The notes below the pieces were generated by a model that saw nothing but the letters and a program-made list of their open reading frames with translations, was not told the DNA's origin and ran no database searches. A program made the translations under genes and the position numbers. DNA of 64,000 nt, from positions 1,612,001 to 1,676,000 of the forward strand of contig NZ_JAZHSH010000001.1 of NCBI RefSeq assembly GCF_040100845.1. The letters are read 5' to 3'. Positions 45,077 to 53,538 of the stretch are shown here, piece after piece (position 1 is the first letter of the stretch; each line of letters starts with the position of its first letter). The stretch is from Chengkuizengella sp. SCS-71B (lineage in GTDB: Bacteria > Bacillota > Bacilli > Paenibacillales > KCTC-33759).

Positions 45077-45532
45077 ATGAAGAAATTTAATATAAATATT
45101 ATTTTTTTAATCATAGTACTTTTTTCCTCATTTTCATTTAATGTATATCAAATGAACGAGTTAAAAAAGGAAGGTAGAGAACAAAATCATATAGATCAAG
45201 AATTTTTATCAAGTTTAAGAATACTTAAACGTTCTCTAGAAAATGATTCAAGTTTATCATCACATGTTATCAGACATGCAACTAAAGCTGAAAGTCTTTC
45301 TAAATTTACCAGTTATTATGACGAGACTTATGTTGTGCAAGTTTATTCTATAGTATTATTAGATTATTTACTTCAGATGACTTATTTAAATAAAGATATA
45401 GATGACATAAGTAAAAAACAGGAATTAATCCAAGTATTAGATGAACTTTCAAAAGATCCTTTAGATGAACAGATGATGAGTGAATTACAATATCTGTTGA
45501 TTGAATTAAAAAAAGATTATGACTTTAATTAA
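45077..45532 (+). CDS. Hypothetical protein with N-terminal membrane anchor
   Basis: 151 residues. Membrane helix at about 5-25 (INIIFLIIVLFSSFSFNVYQM), then an all-helical external domain (SSLRILKRSLENDSSLSSHVIRHATKAESLSKF). GAGGAG is 8 bases upstream of the ATG. No family recognised. A similar helical fragment lies just downstream (45539-45701). Confidence 0.6.
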   Translation: MKKFNINIIFLIIVLFSSFSFNVYQMNELKKEGREQNHIDQEFLSSLRILKRSLENDSSLSSHVIRHATKAESLSKFTSYYDETYVVQVYSIVLLDYLLQMTYLNKDIDDISKKQELIQVLDELSKDPLDEQMMSELQYLLIELKKDYDFN

Positions 45533-45538
45533 CTGTTG

Positions 45539-45701
45539 AAGTGTAGTTTTTGCGTACCACTTATTTGATTTAGAGAGAGATACTGAATGAGCTACCAATA
45601 CTGTTAATGCGACTATTGAAAGAATAATGAAAAATTGTAAATCTAATGATTATGATATATACCTTGAAAAATTATCTAAGTATTTCAGATTGCAAAAGTA
45701 A
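45539..45701 (+). pseudogene. Gene remnant with in-frame stop
   Basis: FAYHLFDLERDTE, a TGA at 45588, then ATNTVNATIERIMKNCKSND and KLSKYFRLQK in the same frame. No start codon or ribosome site. Decayed, family unknown. Confidence 0.4.
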
Positions 45702-45767
45702 CTTTAAAGAGATAGTAGAAGAAGGATTTAAGTTACAACTCAGTACATGAGGAAAGGATTAAATAAG

Positions 45768-45980
45768 ATGAAACAAGTGTTAGAAAAAATAATTTATTTT
45801 GGTTTAACTGTTGGTATTTTTATTGTTTTATGGAGAATAATGGGTGAATTATGGGATGCTTTTGTGCCGTGGAATTATAAAACCGACCTATTAGGAATTT
45901 TTGTGGTAACACCAATAATAATAGTAGTTTCATTTATTTTATCGAGCTTGTGTTTTAAAGTTATAAGGGATTCTAAATGA
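45768..45980 (+). CDS. Small membrane protein, two helices
   Basis: 70 residues from the ATG at 45768 (AAAGGA 9 bases upstream). Helices at about 6-25 and 43-63, with WELWDAFVPWNYKTD between in part (GELWDAFVPWNYKTDLLGIF). No family recognised. Confidence 0.55.
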   Translation: MKQVLEKIIYFGLTVGIFIVLWRIMGELWDAFVPWNYKTDLLGIFVVTPIIIVVSFILSSLCFKVIRDSK

Positions 45981-46035
45981 TATCAGTTTTTCGAATTAAC
46001 GAGGAATATGATTATCTCGAAATTAAATCTTTAAC

Positions 46036-46076
46036 AATATGGCGCTATTCTCTAATTGAGAAGCGTCTTTCTTTAT
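46036..46076 (+). terminator. Repeated terminator, GGCGCTATTCTCT type, copy 2
   Basis: Near-identical to 44811-44848: GGCGCTATTCTCTAATTGAG, then AAGCGTCTTTCTTT. The stem is CTCTAATTGAG within GCGCT/AAGCG arms. Confidence 0.7.
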
Positions 46077-46184
46077 AAATGTTGAATAACAGTGATAAGG
46101 AAATATGCTATATTGAGATAGTATAAATATGAAGCAACTAGGCTTGCTATTTTTTAAGAACAAACTATTTCATAATGTGAAAGG

Positions 46185-46541
46185 TTGATAATTATTCCGT
46201 GTGTCCATGAGTTTGGCATTATCGATGATTTTAATATTGGAAAAGATTATGGCTACTATGTCCCAAAAGAATATAATTGTATTTCAGTGGGTGATGATCT
46301 CATTAATGATCTTTCAAAGCACTTAAAAATAATGAAGAGTTACTTCCATTCATATTCAAGACCAGAATATGGCCTTGCATATTGGGGAGTTACTATTATT
46401 CCTCCTGAATCTCTTTCGCTGCTTTATGATGTGGTTGTATCTTCGCCAAACTTCAAAAAGTCTGACGAACTAACAAAATTGGCAGCAAAAATTATTCAAT
46501 CAAAAGAAGAAAAAAAATATATGATACACTTTGGGATTTAA
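46185..46541 (+). CDS. Hypothetical protein, start uncertain, possibly 5' truncated
   Basis: 118 codons from a TTG with the G-rich segment AAGG touching it, so the start is poor. The frame closes 12 bases further up. IPCVHEFGIIDDFNIGKDYG, YSRPEYGLAYWGVTIIPPES, LLYDVVVSSPNFKKSDELTKLAAKII. Compact single domain of the size of an immunity protein. Not recognised. Could be an intact gene with an odd start or a 3' remnant. Confidence 0.45.
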   Translation: MIIIPCVHEFGIIDDFNIGKDYGYYVPKEYNCISVGDDLINDLSKHLKIMKSYFHSYSRPEYGLAYWGVTIIPPESLSLLYDVVVSSPNFKKSDELTKLAAKIIQSKEEKKYMIHFGI

Positions 46542-46635
46542 GAAATTGGTTTATTCAAGTAATGAAGAGTGTTAGTTAAACAATATTATGTTACTCCACA
46601 AACTGGCGCGATTATGGAATAACATGAGTAGAAAA

Positions 46636-46710
46636 TGATCAATCTTTTTTATAAAAACCAAGTAGCTATTATTCATTTTAGAATCCATTTTGATCAATCT
46701 TTCTTTCAAA
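46636..46710. repeat. Two inverted copies of the 20-bp repeat
   Basis: TGATCAATCTTTTTTATAAA (46636-46655) and TGATCAATCTTTCTTTCAAA (46691-46710) are the reverse complement of the 42145 units with about 17 and 19 of 20 matches. The second lies in the loop and 3' arm of a terminator hairpin. Otherwise 46542-47057 holds no gene. Confidence 0.75.
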
Positions 46711-46726
46711 ATGGATTCTTTTATTT
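46681..46726 (+). terminator. Hairpin presenting the repeat complement in its loop
   Basis: GAATCCATTTTGA (46681-46693) and TCAAAATGGATTC (46706-46718) pair perfectly. The 12-base loop is the core of the 20-bp repeat in antisense. TTTTATTT follows. Confidence 0.75.
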
Positions 46727-46895
46727 ACCATAGAATGTGCGTATGTATGAGGTTTTTAATCAAACTTTATTTTAAACCAACACCTTTATTATAGAATGTT
46801 CCGATTATAGGGAAAATTTGAATAAAATAGTAGACTTATATTTTGCAATTTGTTACAATAATGATTGGATTCTAGATAAATATTAAACTAACTTT

Positions 46896-46931
46896 CAAGT
46901 AGCCCGAAATCTTTTTTTGGCTGCTTTTTTA
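46896..46931 (+). terminator. Terminator upstream of the IS607 element
   Basis: AGTAGCC and GGCTGCT pair over a 14-base loop, then a T-run. Confidence 0.6.
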
Positions 46932-47057
46932 TTATGTAATACTTCATTTTTGTTTCCTAAGAGAGGGGTAATAACAGTTAAATAACAATTATGAAAGTCT
47001 ATAAAACTCTTTATCTTTTTTATACTATAGTTGGTATAGGATAAGGAGTTGATAGAT

Positions 47058-47678
47058 TTGAAATACTACTCAATAGGCCAATTTGCAAAGTTAATTGGAA
47101 AAACAAAGGATACATTGCGAAATTGGGATAAACAAGGAAAATTTAAGCCTGATCACGTGTCAGTTAGTGGTTATCGATATTATTCTCAAGAACAACTTAA
47201 TCACTTCTTAGGTATTAAAGGAGAAAAGCAATTAAACAAAAAAGTCATAGGTTATTGTAGAGTGTCCTCCCATAAGCAAAAAGATGATCTTGAAAGACAG
47301 ATAGAAAACGTAAGAACCTATATGTTAGCAAAAGGTTATCAATTTGAAATCATTTCTGATATTGGCAGTGGGATTAACTACAATAAAAAGGGATTAAATC
47401 AACTCATAGATAAGATTACGAATTCAGAAGTAGAGAAAGTAGTCATCCTTTATAAAGATCGTTTAATTCGATTTGGTTTTGAATTAATAGAAAATCTATG
47501 TGACAAATATGGAACAACAATTGAAATTATAGATCACACGGAAAAAACCGAAGAACAAGAATTAGTTGAGGATTTAATTCAAATTGTGTTTAGTTGCAGA
47601 CTTCAAGGTAAAAGAGCCAACAAAGCTAAGAAAATGATTAAGGAGTTAGTTGAAGATGATCCTAGCCAAGAAAATTAG
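47058..47678 (+). CDS. tnpA: IS607 family serine recombinase
   Basis: 206 residues from a TTG at 47058 with AAGGAG 9 bases upstream (a TTG at 47049 touches the site). N-terminal MerR-like helix-turn-helix (YSIGQFAKLIGKTKDTLRNWDKQG; GYRYYSQEQL) and a catalytic resolvase domain (VIGYCRVSSHKQKDDLERQ with the nucleophilic serine, ILYKDRLIRFGFELIE). Moves the element by site-specific recombination with little target preference. Appears intact. Confidence 0.92.
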   Translation: MKYYSIGQFAKLIGKTKDTLRNWDKQGKFKPDHVSVSGYRYYSQEQLNHFLGIKGEKQLNKKVIGYCRVSSHKQKDDLERQIENVRTYMLAKGYQFEIISDIGSGINYNKKGLNQLIDKITNSEVEKVVILYKDRLIRFGFELIENLCDKYGTTIEIIDHTEKTEEQELVEDLIQIVFSCRLQGKRANKAKKMIKELVEDDPSQEN

Positions 47679-48786
47679 AATCAAGCCGAATGAAGAGCAA
47701 GAGCAGAAGCTTTGGCAATCCGTTGGTACAGCAAGATTCATCTACAACTGGACATTGGCAAGACAAGAAGAAAACTACAACAACGGTGGGAAGTTTATCT
47801 TAGATGGTACGTTGAGGAAAGAACTAACCCAATTAAAGAAAACTGAGTTGCAATGGCTAAATGAAGTGTCAAATAACGTGGCTAAACAAGCTGTTAAAGA
47901 TGCTTGTAATGCTTATAAACGTTTCTTTAAAGGTCTGGCTGACAAACCAAAGTTTAAGAGCAGACGTAAAAGTAAACCATCGTTTTACAATGACACGGAA
48001 AAGTTGAAAGTAAAGCCAATGAAAGTGTTGATCGAAAAGGTAGGATGGGTTAACACAACTGAACAAATTCCGATGGAAGTGAAATACATGAACCCTAGAG
48101 TAAGTTTTGACGGAAAGTACTGGTATTTATCCGTTGGAGTGGAAGAAGAACAATCGAAAATTGAATTAACAGATGAAGTTATCGGTGTTGATGTAGGTAT
48201 TAAAGATTTAGCTGTATGTAGTAATGGAATGACGTTTAAAAATATAAACAAAACAAAAAGAATCAAAAAGATGGAAAAGAAGTTGCGTAGGTTGCAACGC
48301 ACCCTATCAAAAAAATATGAAATGAATAAGGAGGGAAACCGTTTCGTCAAAACATGCAACATTATAAAACTCGAAAAGAAAATAAAGTTAGTACACCGTA
48401 AATTAGCAAATATAAGAAACAATTATTTGCATCAAACAACGAATGAGATCGTGAAAACCAAGCCATCTAAAGTTGTTATGGAAGATTTGAATATTAAAGG
48501 CATGATGAAAAACAAACATTTATCCAAAGCGATTGCAAAACAATGTTTACATGAGTTTAAAAAACAAATGGAGTACAAATGTAAGTTTTATGGAATTGAA
48601 TTAATACTCGCTGATAAATGGTATCCATCTTCTAAGACATGTAGTTGTTGTGGAGAAGTAAAAAAAGACCTTAAACTATCAGATCGTACATACCAATGTA
48701 ATTCATGTGGTTTGGTGATAGATCGAGACTATAATGCAAGTCTGAATCTATCAAACTATCAACAAATCAGCGTAATATCACTTTAA
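47656..48786 (+). CDS. tnpB: TnpB RNA-guided nuclease of IS607 element
   Basis: 376 residues from the ATG at 47656 (AAGGAG 10 bases upstream). N-terminal helical part (TARFIYNWTLARQEE), RuvC acid residues D179 (GVDVGIKDLAV), E276 (VMEDLNIKGM) and D358 (DRDYNASLNL), and a four-Cys zinc ribbon (CSCCG ... CNSCG). TnpB cuts DNA at sites matching an RNA from the element's right end. All catalytic residues are present. It ends soon after the last RuvC motif, as in many short TnpBs. Confidence 0.92.
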   Translation: MILAKKIRIKPNEEQEQKLWQSVGTARFIYNWTLARQEENYNNGGKFILDGTLRKELTQLKKTELQWLNEVSNNVAKQAVKDACNAYKRFFKGLADKPKFKSRRKSKPSFYNDTEKLKVKPMKVLIEKVGWVNTTEQIPMEVKYMNPRVSFDGKYWYLSVGVEEEQSKIELTDEVIGVDVGIKDLAVCSNGMTFKNINKTKRIKKMEKKLRRLQRTLSKKYEMNKEGNRFVKTCNIIKLEKKIKLVHRKLANIRNNYLHQTTNEIVKTKPSKVVMEDLNIKGMMKNKHLSKAIAKQCLHEFKKQMEYKCKFYGIELILADKWYPSSKTCSCCGEVKKDLKLSDRTYQCNSCGLVIDRDYNASLNLSNYQQISVISL

Positions 48787-48935
48787 AAGATATCGTTGAT
48801 GTGTACCATTCGTTGTATGGGAATTTACGCCCTTGGATGTGTTATATCAAACGAGAGTAGCCATGGCAAAATCGGACACGATGAACAGGGAAATAAACAT
48901 GACTTTATAGAGTTTTATAAGGTTTTGGCAACGGT
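48700..48935 (+). ncRNA. Candidate omega RNA at the tnpB 3' end
   Basis: In IS200/IS605 and IS607 elements the TnpB guide RNA covers the end of tnpB and the right end, and its guide is the flanking host DNA. The 150 bases after tnpB are less AT-rich, non-coding and can form local stems (for example around GGGAATTTACGCCC). Exact 3' end and guide cannot be fixed here. Confidence 0.45.
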
Positions 48936-48978
48936 ATGATAATAAACGAAGATTTGATTTTTAAAGGAGGGGGATTTA

Positions 48979-49341
48979 ATGAAATTAGTAAAAAGAATTG
49001 ACACTGTATTTGTGCCAGTGACAGACTTAAAGAAATCAGAAGAATGGTATATAAGTATCTTCCCATTTGAAGTTGTTTATCGGAGTGGGGATGGAAATTA
49101 TATTGGTTTTAGATTCGATGATCCAGGTGAAATGAAGACGGCATTAACTATCTATAAAGTAGATGGCATTCCTCCATCAAATCATATGGCGTTTAACTTT
49201 TATACAGAGGATGTAGACGTTTTACATAACAAATTAAAGGAATCGGGTGTAGAAGTATCTGAAATTCATTCTGCTGACGGTATGAGGTTTTTCGATTTTG
49301 AAGATCCAAATGGAAATCTATTAGGGGCAGTTACTTTTTAA
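48979..49341 (+). CDS. VOC (glyoxalase-fold) family protein
   Basis: 120 residues, two beta-alpha-beta-beta-beta modules: VKRIDTVFVPVTDLKKSEEWYISIFPF and SNHMAFNFYTEDVDVLHNKLKESGVEV, ending FFDFEDPNGNLLGAVTF. Metal-site positions resemble antibiotic-resistance/dioxygenase-like VOC proteins. Substrate unknown. Strong AAAGGAGGGGG upstream. First intact host gene after the IS607 element. Confidence 0.85.
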   Translation: MKLVKRIDTVFVPVTDLKKSEEWYISIFPFEVVYRSGDGNYIGFRFDDPGEMKTALTIYKVDGIPPSNHMAFNFYTEDVDVLHNKLKESGVEVSEIHSADGMRFFDFEDPNGNLLGAVTF

Positions 49342-49383
49342 AACTCATGAAAAAGTATAATTGTAATAAATATCTATTCAAGA

Positions 49384-49412
49384 CTAACTATCTAAGCTTA
49401 TTAGATGGTTTT
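49384..49412 (+). terminator. Terminator after the VOC gene; rest of 49342-49805 featureless
   Basis: AACTATCTAA and TTAGATGGTT pair with T-run. Beyond it, up to 49805, I see only AT-rich DNA without a frame, a clear hairpin or a promoter. Confidence 0.65.
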
Positions 49413-49805
49413 TCTTCTTGAAAAACTAGAATTCAGGAATGATTAATTTCTATTTAGTAATTATCTAGGTTCATAAATTTAAAAAAAGAAAAAACCCACA
49501 GTATTTTCAGCTGTAGGATGAAAAAATAATATATTAAAAAGGGGTTAAGTTCATTATAGTTAACGTTTGTTAAAAAGAGATCAAAGGAATGTTAAGATTA
49601 TATTACAAAGCTTTCTTAACTAATAACTAATTGAATTGTTTAATTGATTTTCCATGTTTTCAAGTATTAAAATACAGGGAGGAGTAAAATAGTAATTTGA
49701 ATTTCTTAGGAAAAATATGAGAATAGAAGATAGAAATGATAAAATATATATGATTTATATATTGAATTAGAGATAAAAATTTATTGAATAGTCAGGAGAA
49801 TACAG

Positions 49806-50240
49806 ATGAGACCTATAAAAAACATTACAAAAGCAGCAATCACAGTAAATGATAAAATCTTACTTACAAAAAATAAAGATGAAAATGGAGACTATTTTTT
49901 ATTACCTTGTGAGCCTCAAAAAAGTGGTGAACAATTAAGAGTTACTTTAAAGAGAGGATTTACTAATAAATCAGGTTATGAGATCGATGTCCATGAGATG
50001 TTATATGTAAAAGAATATATGGCCGAATATTATGATAATCCAGAATGGGAAAAAAATACTCATCAAGTTGATTATTATTTTAAATGTAATTTCAGCAAAG
50101 ATGAAATTACAAATGCTGCAGATGAAAATAAAATAGGACTAGATAAGAATAAATATGAATGGGTAGATATTGAAGACTTATCCGATGTACGTGTATATCC
50201 TGAAGATTTGGCCGATATATTAAAAAACGGACACTCTTAA
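49806..50240 (+). CDS. Nudix-fold protein with degenerate catalytic box
   Basis: 144 residues. The fold is Nudix-like (KAAITVNDKILLTKNKDENGDYFLLPCE; VDYYFKCNF; KYEWVDIEDL). At the place of the Nudix box (GX5EX7REUXEEXGU) the sequence is SGEQLRVTLKRGFTNKSGYEI. The core REXXEE glutamates are replaced by LKRGFTNK. Metal binding is therefore doubtful and the protein is likely a non-hydrolytic ligand-binding relative. AGGAG 8 bases upstream. Gene pair with the nucleotidase 23 bases on. Confidence 0.7.
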   Translation: MRPIKNITKAAITVNDKILLTKNKDENGDYFLLPCEPQKSGEQLRVTLKRGFTNKSGYEIDVHEMLYVKEYMAEYYDNPEWEKNTHQVDYYFKCNFSKDEITNAADENKIGLDKNKYEWVDIEDLSDVRVYPEDLADILKNGHS

Positions 50241-50263
50241 AAATTATAAAAAGCGGGGGGCTT

Positions 50264-51187
50264 ATGTCTTATAAAATTGAGAATAAATTTGTTGTTGCCG
50301 TAGCTTCAAGTGCACTATTTGATTTGTCAGAGTCTGATCAGATATTTCTAAAAAGAGGGGAAGAAGAATATAGGAAATACCAAAGAGAGAATGAGAGCAA
50401 AACACTTCAAACAGGTGTGGCTTATCCACTTATTAGAAGGCTTTTAGATTTGAACGGAAATAAATTGGATGATCAACCTGTTGAAGTAGTGCTCCTCTCT
50501 CGAAATGATCCTGATACTGGTCTAAGAGTTTTTAAATCTATTGAACACTATGAACTTCCTATTTCAAGGGCAGCCTTTGTAAAAGGGAGTAATCCATTTT
50601 TGTATATGGATGCTTTTAATGCTTCGTTATTTTTATCTGCAAATCCTGAAGATGTTCTTCAAGCAGTTCAAAGAGGACTTCCAGCAGGACAAGTATTTCC
50701 TACAGAATTTATTGATAACGATGAAGAAGAAGAATTAAGAATCGCCTTTGATTTTGATGGAATTTTAGCAGATGATTCAGCTGAAGCTGTATATCAGGAA
50801 GGTGCCATTGAATTATTTCATAAACATGAAAAACAAAAAAAAGAAGAACCACTACCCCCTGGCCCATTGATGAAATTTTTAAAAGGAGTTTCTACATTAC
50901 AAAAGATAGAATTAGTTAAGACTAAATCTATTGAGAACTATATATCTAGAATTAGAATTGGGATTGTTACAGCTAGAAATGCACCGGCACATGAACGAGT
51001 CATCTCAACACTAAGAAATTGGGGGATTCAGGTTGATGAAGCCTTTTTTCTAGGTGGGATCAACAAGGAACGTGTACTAAAAGTGTTTAAACCTCATATT
51101 TTTTTCGATGATCAATTAGGTCACATTGAAGGGGTTGCTAAGATCACCCCATCTGTACATGTGCCTTTTGGTGTGGCAAATAAATAA
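50264..51187 (+). CDS. 5'-nucleotidase (cytosolic NT5C1-like, HAD fold)
   Basis: 307 residues of the PF06189-type family. N-terminal domain with GVAYPLIRRLLDLNG, VEVVLLSRNDPDTGLRVF and FNASLFLSAN, then the HAD part FDFDGILADDSAEAVYQ, GIVTARNAPAHERVISTL and HIFFDDQLGHIE. Hydrolyses nucleoside 5'-monophosphates. RBS GCGGGGGG. Its partner is the degenerate Nudix protein. A nucleotide-related role for both is plausible. Confidence 0.8.
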   Translation: MSYKIENKFVVAVASSALFDLSESDQIFLKRGEEEYRKYQRENESKTLQTGVAYPLIRRLLDLNGNKLDDQPVEVVLLSRNDPDTGLRVFKSIEHYELPISRAAFVKGSNPFLYMDAFNASLFLSANPEDVLQAVQRGLPAGQVFPTEFIDNDEEEELRIAFDFDGILADDSAEAVYQEGAIELFHKHEKQKKEEPLPPGPLMKFLKGVSTLQKIELVKTKSIENYISRIRIGIVTARNAPAHERVISTLRNWGIQVDEAFFLGGINKERVLKVFKPHIFFDDQLGHIEGVAKITPSVHVPFGVANK

Positions 51188-51269
51188 ATTCCACTTTTCA
51201 TGGATCGAATTTATATTATCGCTATATTTCTTTCCTAACTTTCATACTTTTTTTATTATTGTGGAGATA

Positions 51270-51449
51270 TTAAACTTCATTGTTTTCCTCTGTTTGATTC
51301 AGTTTTTTGTAAATCATTTTTAACGTAGTATTTATATTGTTCAGGCTCATTAATATAATGCCAAGCATAATAAATGTTACTATTTCCCCTGTAAAAAAGG
51401 AGACAATTCCTACCACGATCATGTACAAAGCATAAAGTATATTGGTCAT
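51270..51449 (-). CDS. Small membrane protein of 59 residues
   Basis: Minus-strand frame ATG 51449 to TAA 51270. AGAGAGGAC is about 7 bases upstream of the start. MTNILYALYMIVVGIVSFFT, then a second helix (FIMLGIILMSLNNI) and a charged tail (YKKLNQTEENNEV). Two membrane helices. No family recognised. It is the only supported gene in the 460-base gap 51188-51652. Confidence 0.55.
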   Translation of the reverse strand: MTNILYALYMIVVGIVSFFTGEIVTFIMLGIILMSLNNINTTLKMIYKKLNQTEENNEV

Positions 51450-51652
51450 ATATTTATTTGTCCTCTCTGTTTTTCTTTTATTATATCTGATTCATTACAT
51501 CAATTTTTATTCCTAATAATAAAATAAATATGTACTAAAGTAAAACATAGTTGGTAATTTTGTTATAATGAACCATGATATATAAATAAAAGTTCAACTT
51601 AAATAACTGTCTCTACATAAGTTTTTTAAGATATTGAAAGCAGGTGCACATC

Positions 51653-52720
51653 ATGAATAAAAAAATCATATTTACAGGTGGAGGAAGCGCAGGGCATGTG
51701 ACAGTAAATTTGGCCCTAATTCCTCATTTTATACAAGAGGGCTGGGAAGTGGAGTACATAGGTTCCAAAAACGGAATTGAACAAGAACTCATTTCTAAAT
51801 TGCCAGAAGTACGATACCACAGTATCAAAACAGGAAAACTTAGAAGGTATTTTGACTGGAACAACGTGAAAGATCCATTTAGAGTTGTTCAGGGAATCTT
51901 TCAAGCTTACCGTATCATGCAGAAATCAAAACCAAACGTTGTATTTTCAAAAGGGGGATTTGTTTCAGTGCCAGTTATTTTAGGAGCTAAATTCAATAAT
52001 ATTCCTGTTATAACACATGAGTCTGATCTTACCCCTGGTTTAGCAAATCGAATTTCTATGCCGTTTGTTAAAAAAGTTTGCACCACTTTTCCAGAAACAG
52101 AAAAACATCTATCTACTAAAAAAGCTGAGTATGTAGGGGCTATCATTAGAGATGAGTTAAGACATGGTAACGCAACTAAAGGTTATACCTATTGTAACTT
52201 CATTCGAGAGAAACCCGTTTTATTAATTATGGGCGGCAGTATGGGCTCTCAAAAAATAAATAAATCAGTTAGAGAAAGCTTAGATGAATTGTTATCTGAT
52301 TTTCAAATCGTACATATTTGTGGTAAAGGAGGAGTAGATTCCGCAATTAAAAAAAAGGGTTATAAACAATTTGAATATATAAATGAAGAATTACCAGATA
52401 TGATGCACATGGCAGATATAGTCATATCAAGAGCAGGCTCTAATGCTATTTTTGAATTTCTTTCTTTAAAGAAGCCGATGTTGTTAATTCCATTATCAAA
52501 GGAAGCTAGTAGAGGGGATCAAATCTTAAATGCTGAATCGTTTAAAAAAGCGGGATATTGTGAAGTCTTACAAGAAGAGGAATTATCCGAGAAATCTTTA
52601 ACCAAAGCTATAAATCATTTATACAAAAATAGAGAGAATTATACTAGCAAAATGGAAACATATCAAGGAAAAGGGGCTTTTTCCAAAGTGATTCAACTCA
52701 TTAAGGATGGGGCAAAGTAA
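51653..52720 (+). CDS. murG: MurG-like UDP-GlcNAc transferase (second MurG type)
   Basis: 355 residues from the ATG at 51653 (AGCAGGTG upstream). GT28 fold: [70 protein letters not shown], and C-terminal [36 protein letters not shown]. Adds GlcNAc to lipid I making lipid II. It stands outside a division/wall cluster, and some Bacillales carry a second paralogue like this. Whether it is the main MurG cannot be told. Confidence 0.85.
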   Translation: MNKKIIFTGGGSAGHVTVNLALIPHFIQEGWEVEYIGSKNGIEQELISKLPEVRYHSIKTGKLRRYFDWNNVKDPFRVVQGIFQAYRIMQKSKPNVVFSKGGFVSVPVILGAKFNNIPVITHESDLTPGLANRISMPFVKKVCTTFPETEKHLSTKKAEYVGAIIRDELRHGNATKGYTYCNFIREKPVLLIMGGSMGSQKINKSVRESLDELLSDFQIVHICGKGGVDSAIKKKGYKQFEYINEELPDMMHMADIVISRAGSNAIFEFLSLKKPMLLIPLSKEASRGDQILNAESFKKAGYCEVLQEEELSEKSLTKAINHLYKNRENYTSKMETYQGKGAFSKVIQLIKDGAK

Positions 52721-52736
52721 AGTAGGAGCAAATGAG

Positions 52737-53510
52737 ATGATAATATATGAACAAAAAGACAAGTTTATCATGATAGAACAACATGAACATGCAAACGTAT
52801 CTGGTGAAATGGCTATACATTGGGATATGAAATACTTCCAGAACAAAAATAGATGGGCTGATGTATTATTAGCGGTTTATGAACATGATCGAGGATGGAT
52901 TGAATTAGATGCTGTCCCTTTTTGGAATGATCGCAAACAAGTTCCTTATTCTTTTATGGACTTTCCACTACCTCCCAAATTGAGAGCCTATCAACATGGT
53001 ATTGATACGGTGGAAGAAAAAAATAGCTATGCTGGATTGTTGTGCAGTCTTCAATACACACATTTAATTAGTGAAGTAAGCGATGATCCACAAGCTGTAC
53101 CCTTTCTTGCATATGAAAAAAATCGGCAAAACAACATGATAAAACAATGGATAAAAAATGAAGATCAAAAAACAGATCTATATTTCCATTTAAGCTTTTT
53201 ACAGTTTTTCGATGAATTATCTTTGTATATATGTTTGAATGAACCTGGAACAAAAAAAGAAAATGAACATGTGTGGTTCCGTGATGGATTTACTAAATCT
53301 AAGCACTTTCCATTTATGAATGAAAAATCGATTATTGCACATTGGATAGATGAACACCATGTAAAATTGTCCAGATTTCCATTTGTTAATGATTTTGAAA
53401 TTAATTTGAAAATTAAAAAAGTAATGAAGCAACATATCAGCCAAGAAGGAATAGCCAAAGCGTATGAAAATACCTCTTATGATACTAGGACAGTAATTTT
53501 TATAAAATAG
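52737..53510 (+). CDS. DUF3891 family protein
   Basis: 257 residues from the ATG at 52737 (TAGGAGC about 9 bases upstream). Conserved HANVSGEMAIHWD, YEHDRGWIELDAVPFWN, YAGLLCSLQYTHLI and FLQFFDELSLYICLNEPG: the His/Asp pattern resembles an HD-like metal phosphohydrolase site. No enzyme activity is known for the family. It follows the MurG-like gene by 16 bases. Confidence 0.8.
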   Translation: MIIYEQKDKFIMIEQHEHANVSGEMAIHWDMKYFQNKNRWADVLLAVYEHDRGWIELDAVPFWNDRKQVPYSFMDFPLPPKLRAYQHGIDTVEEKNSYAGLLCSLQYTHLISEVSDDPQAVPFLAYEKNRQNNMIKQWIKNEDQKTDLYFHLSFLQFFDELSLYICLNEPGTKKENEHVWFRDGFTKSKHFPFMNEKSIIAHWIDEHHVKLSRFPFVNDFEINLKIKKVMKQHISQEGIAKAYENTSYDTRTVIFIK

Positions 53511-53538
53511 GAATGTAACCCTAAAGGAGAATGAAAAA

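Larger units (their letters stand above)
47058..48935 (+). mobile_element. IS607-type element, tnpA-tnpB (ends approximate)
   Basis: A serine recombinase gene and a TnpB gene overlapping by 23 bases, followed by about 150 non-coding bases typical of the right end. IS607 elements have no inverted repeats, so the limits are uncertain. The left end lies somewhere in 46930-47057. Confidence 0.75.

Noticed and set aside
47869-48422. Minus-strand frames inside tnpB
   Set aside because: Antisense shadows rich in Phe and Ser caused by the A-rich tnpB coding strand.
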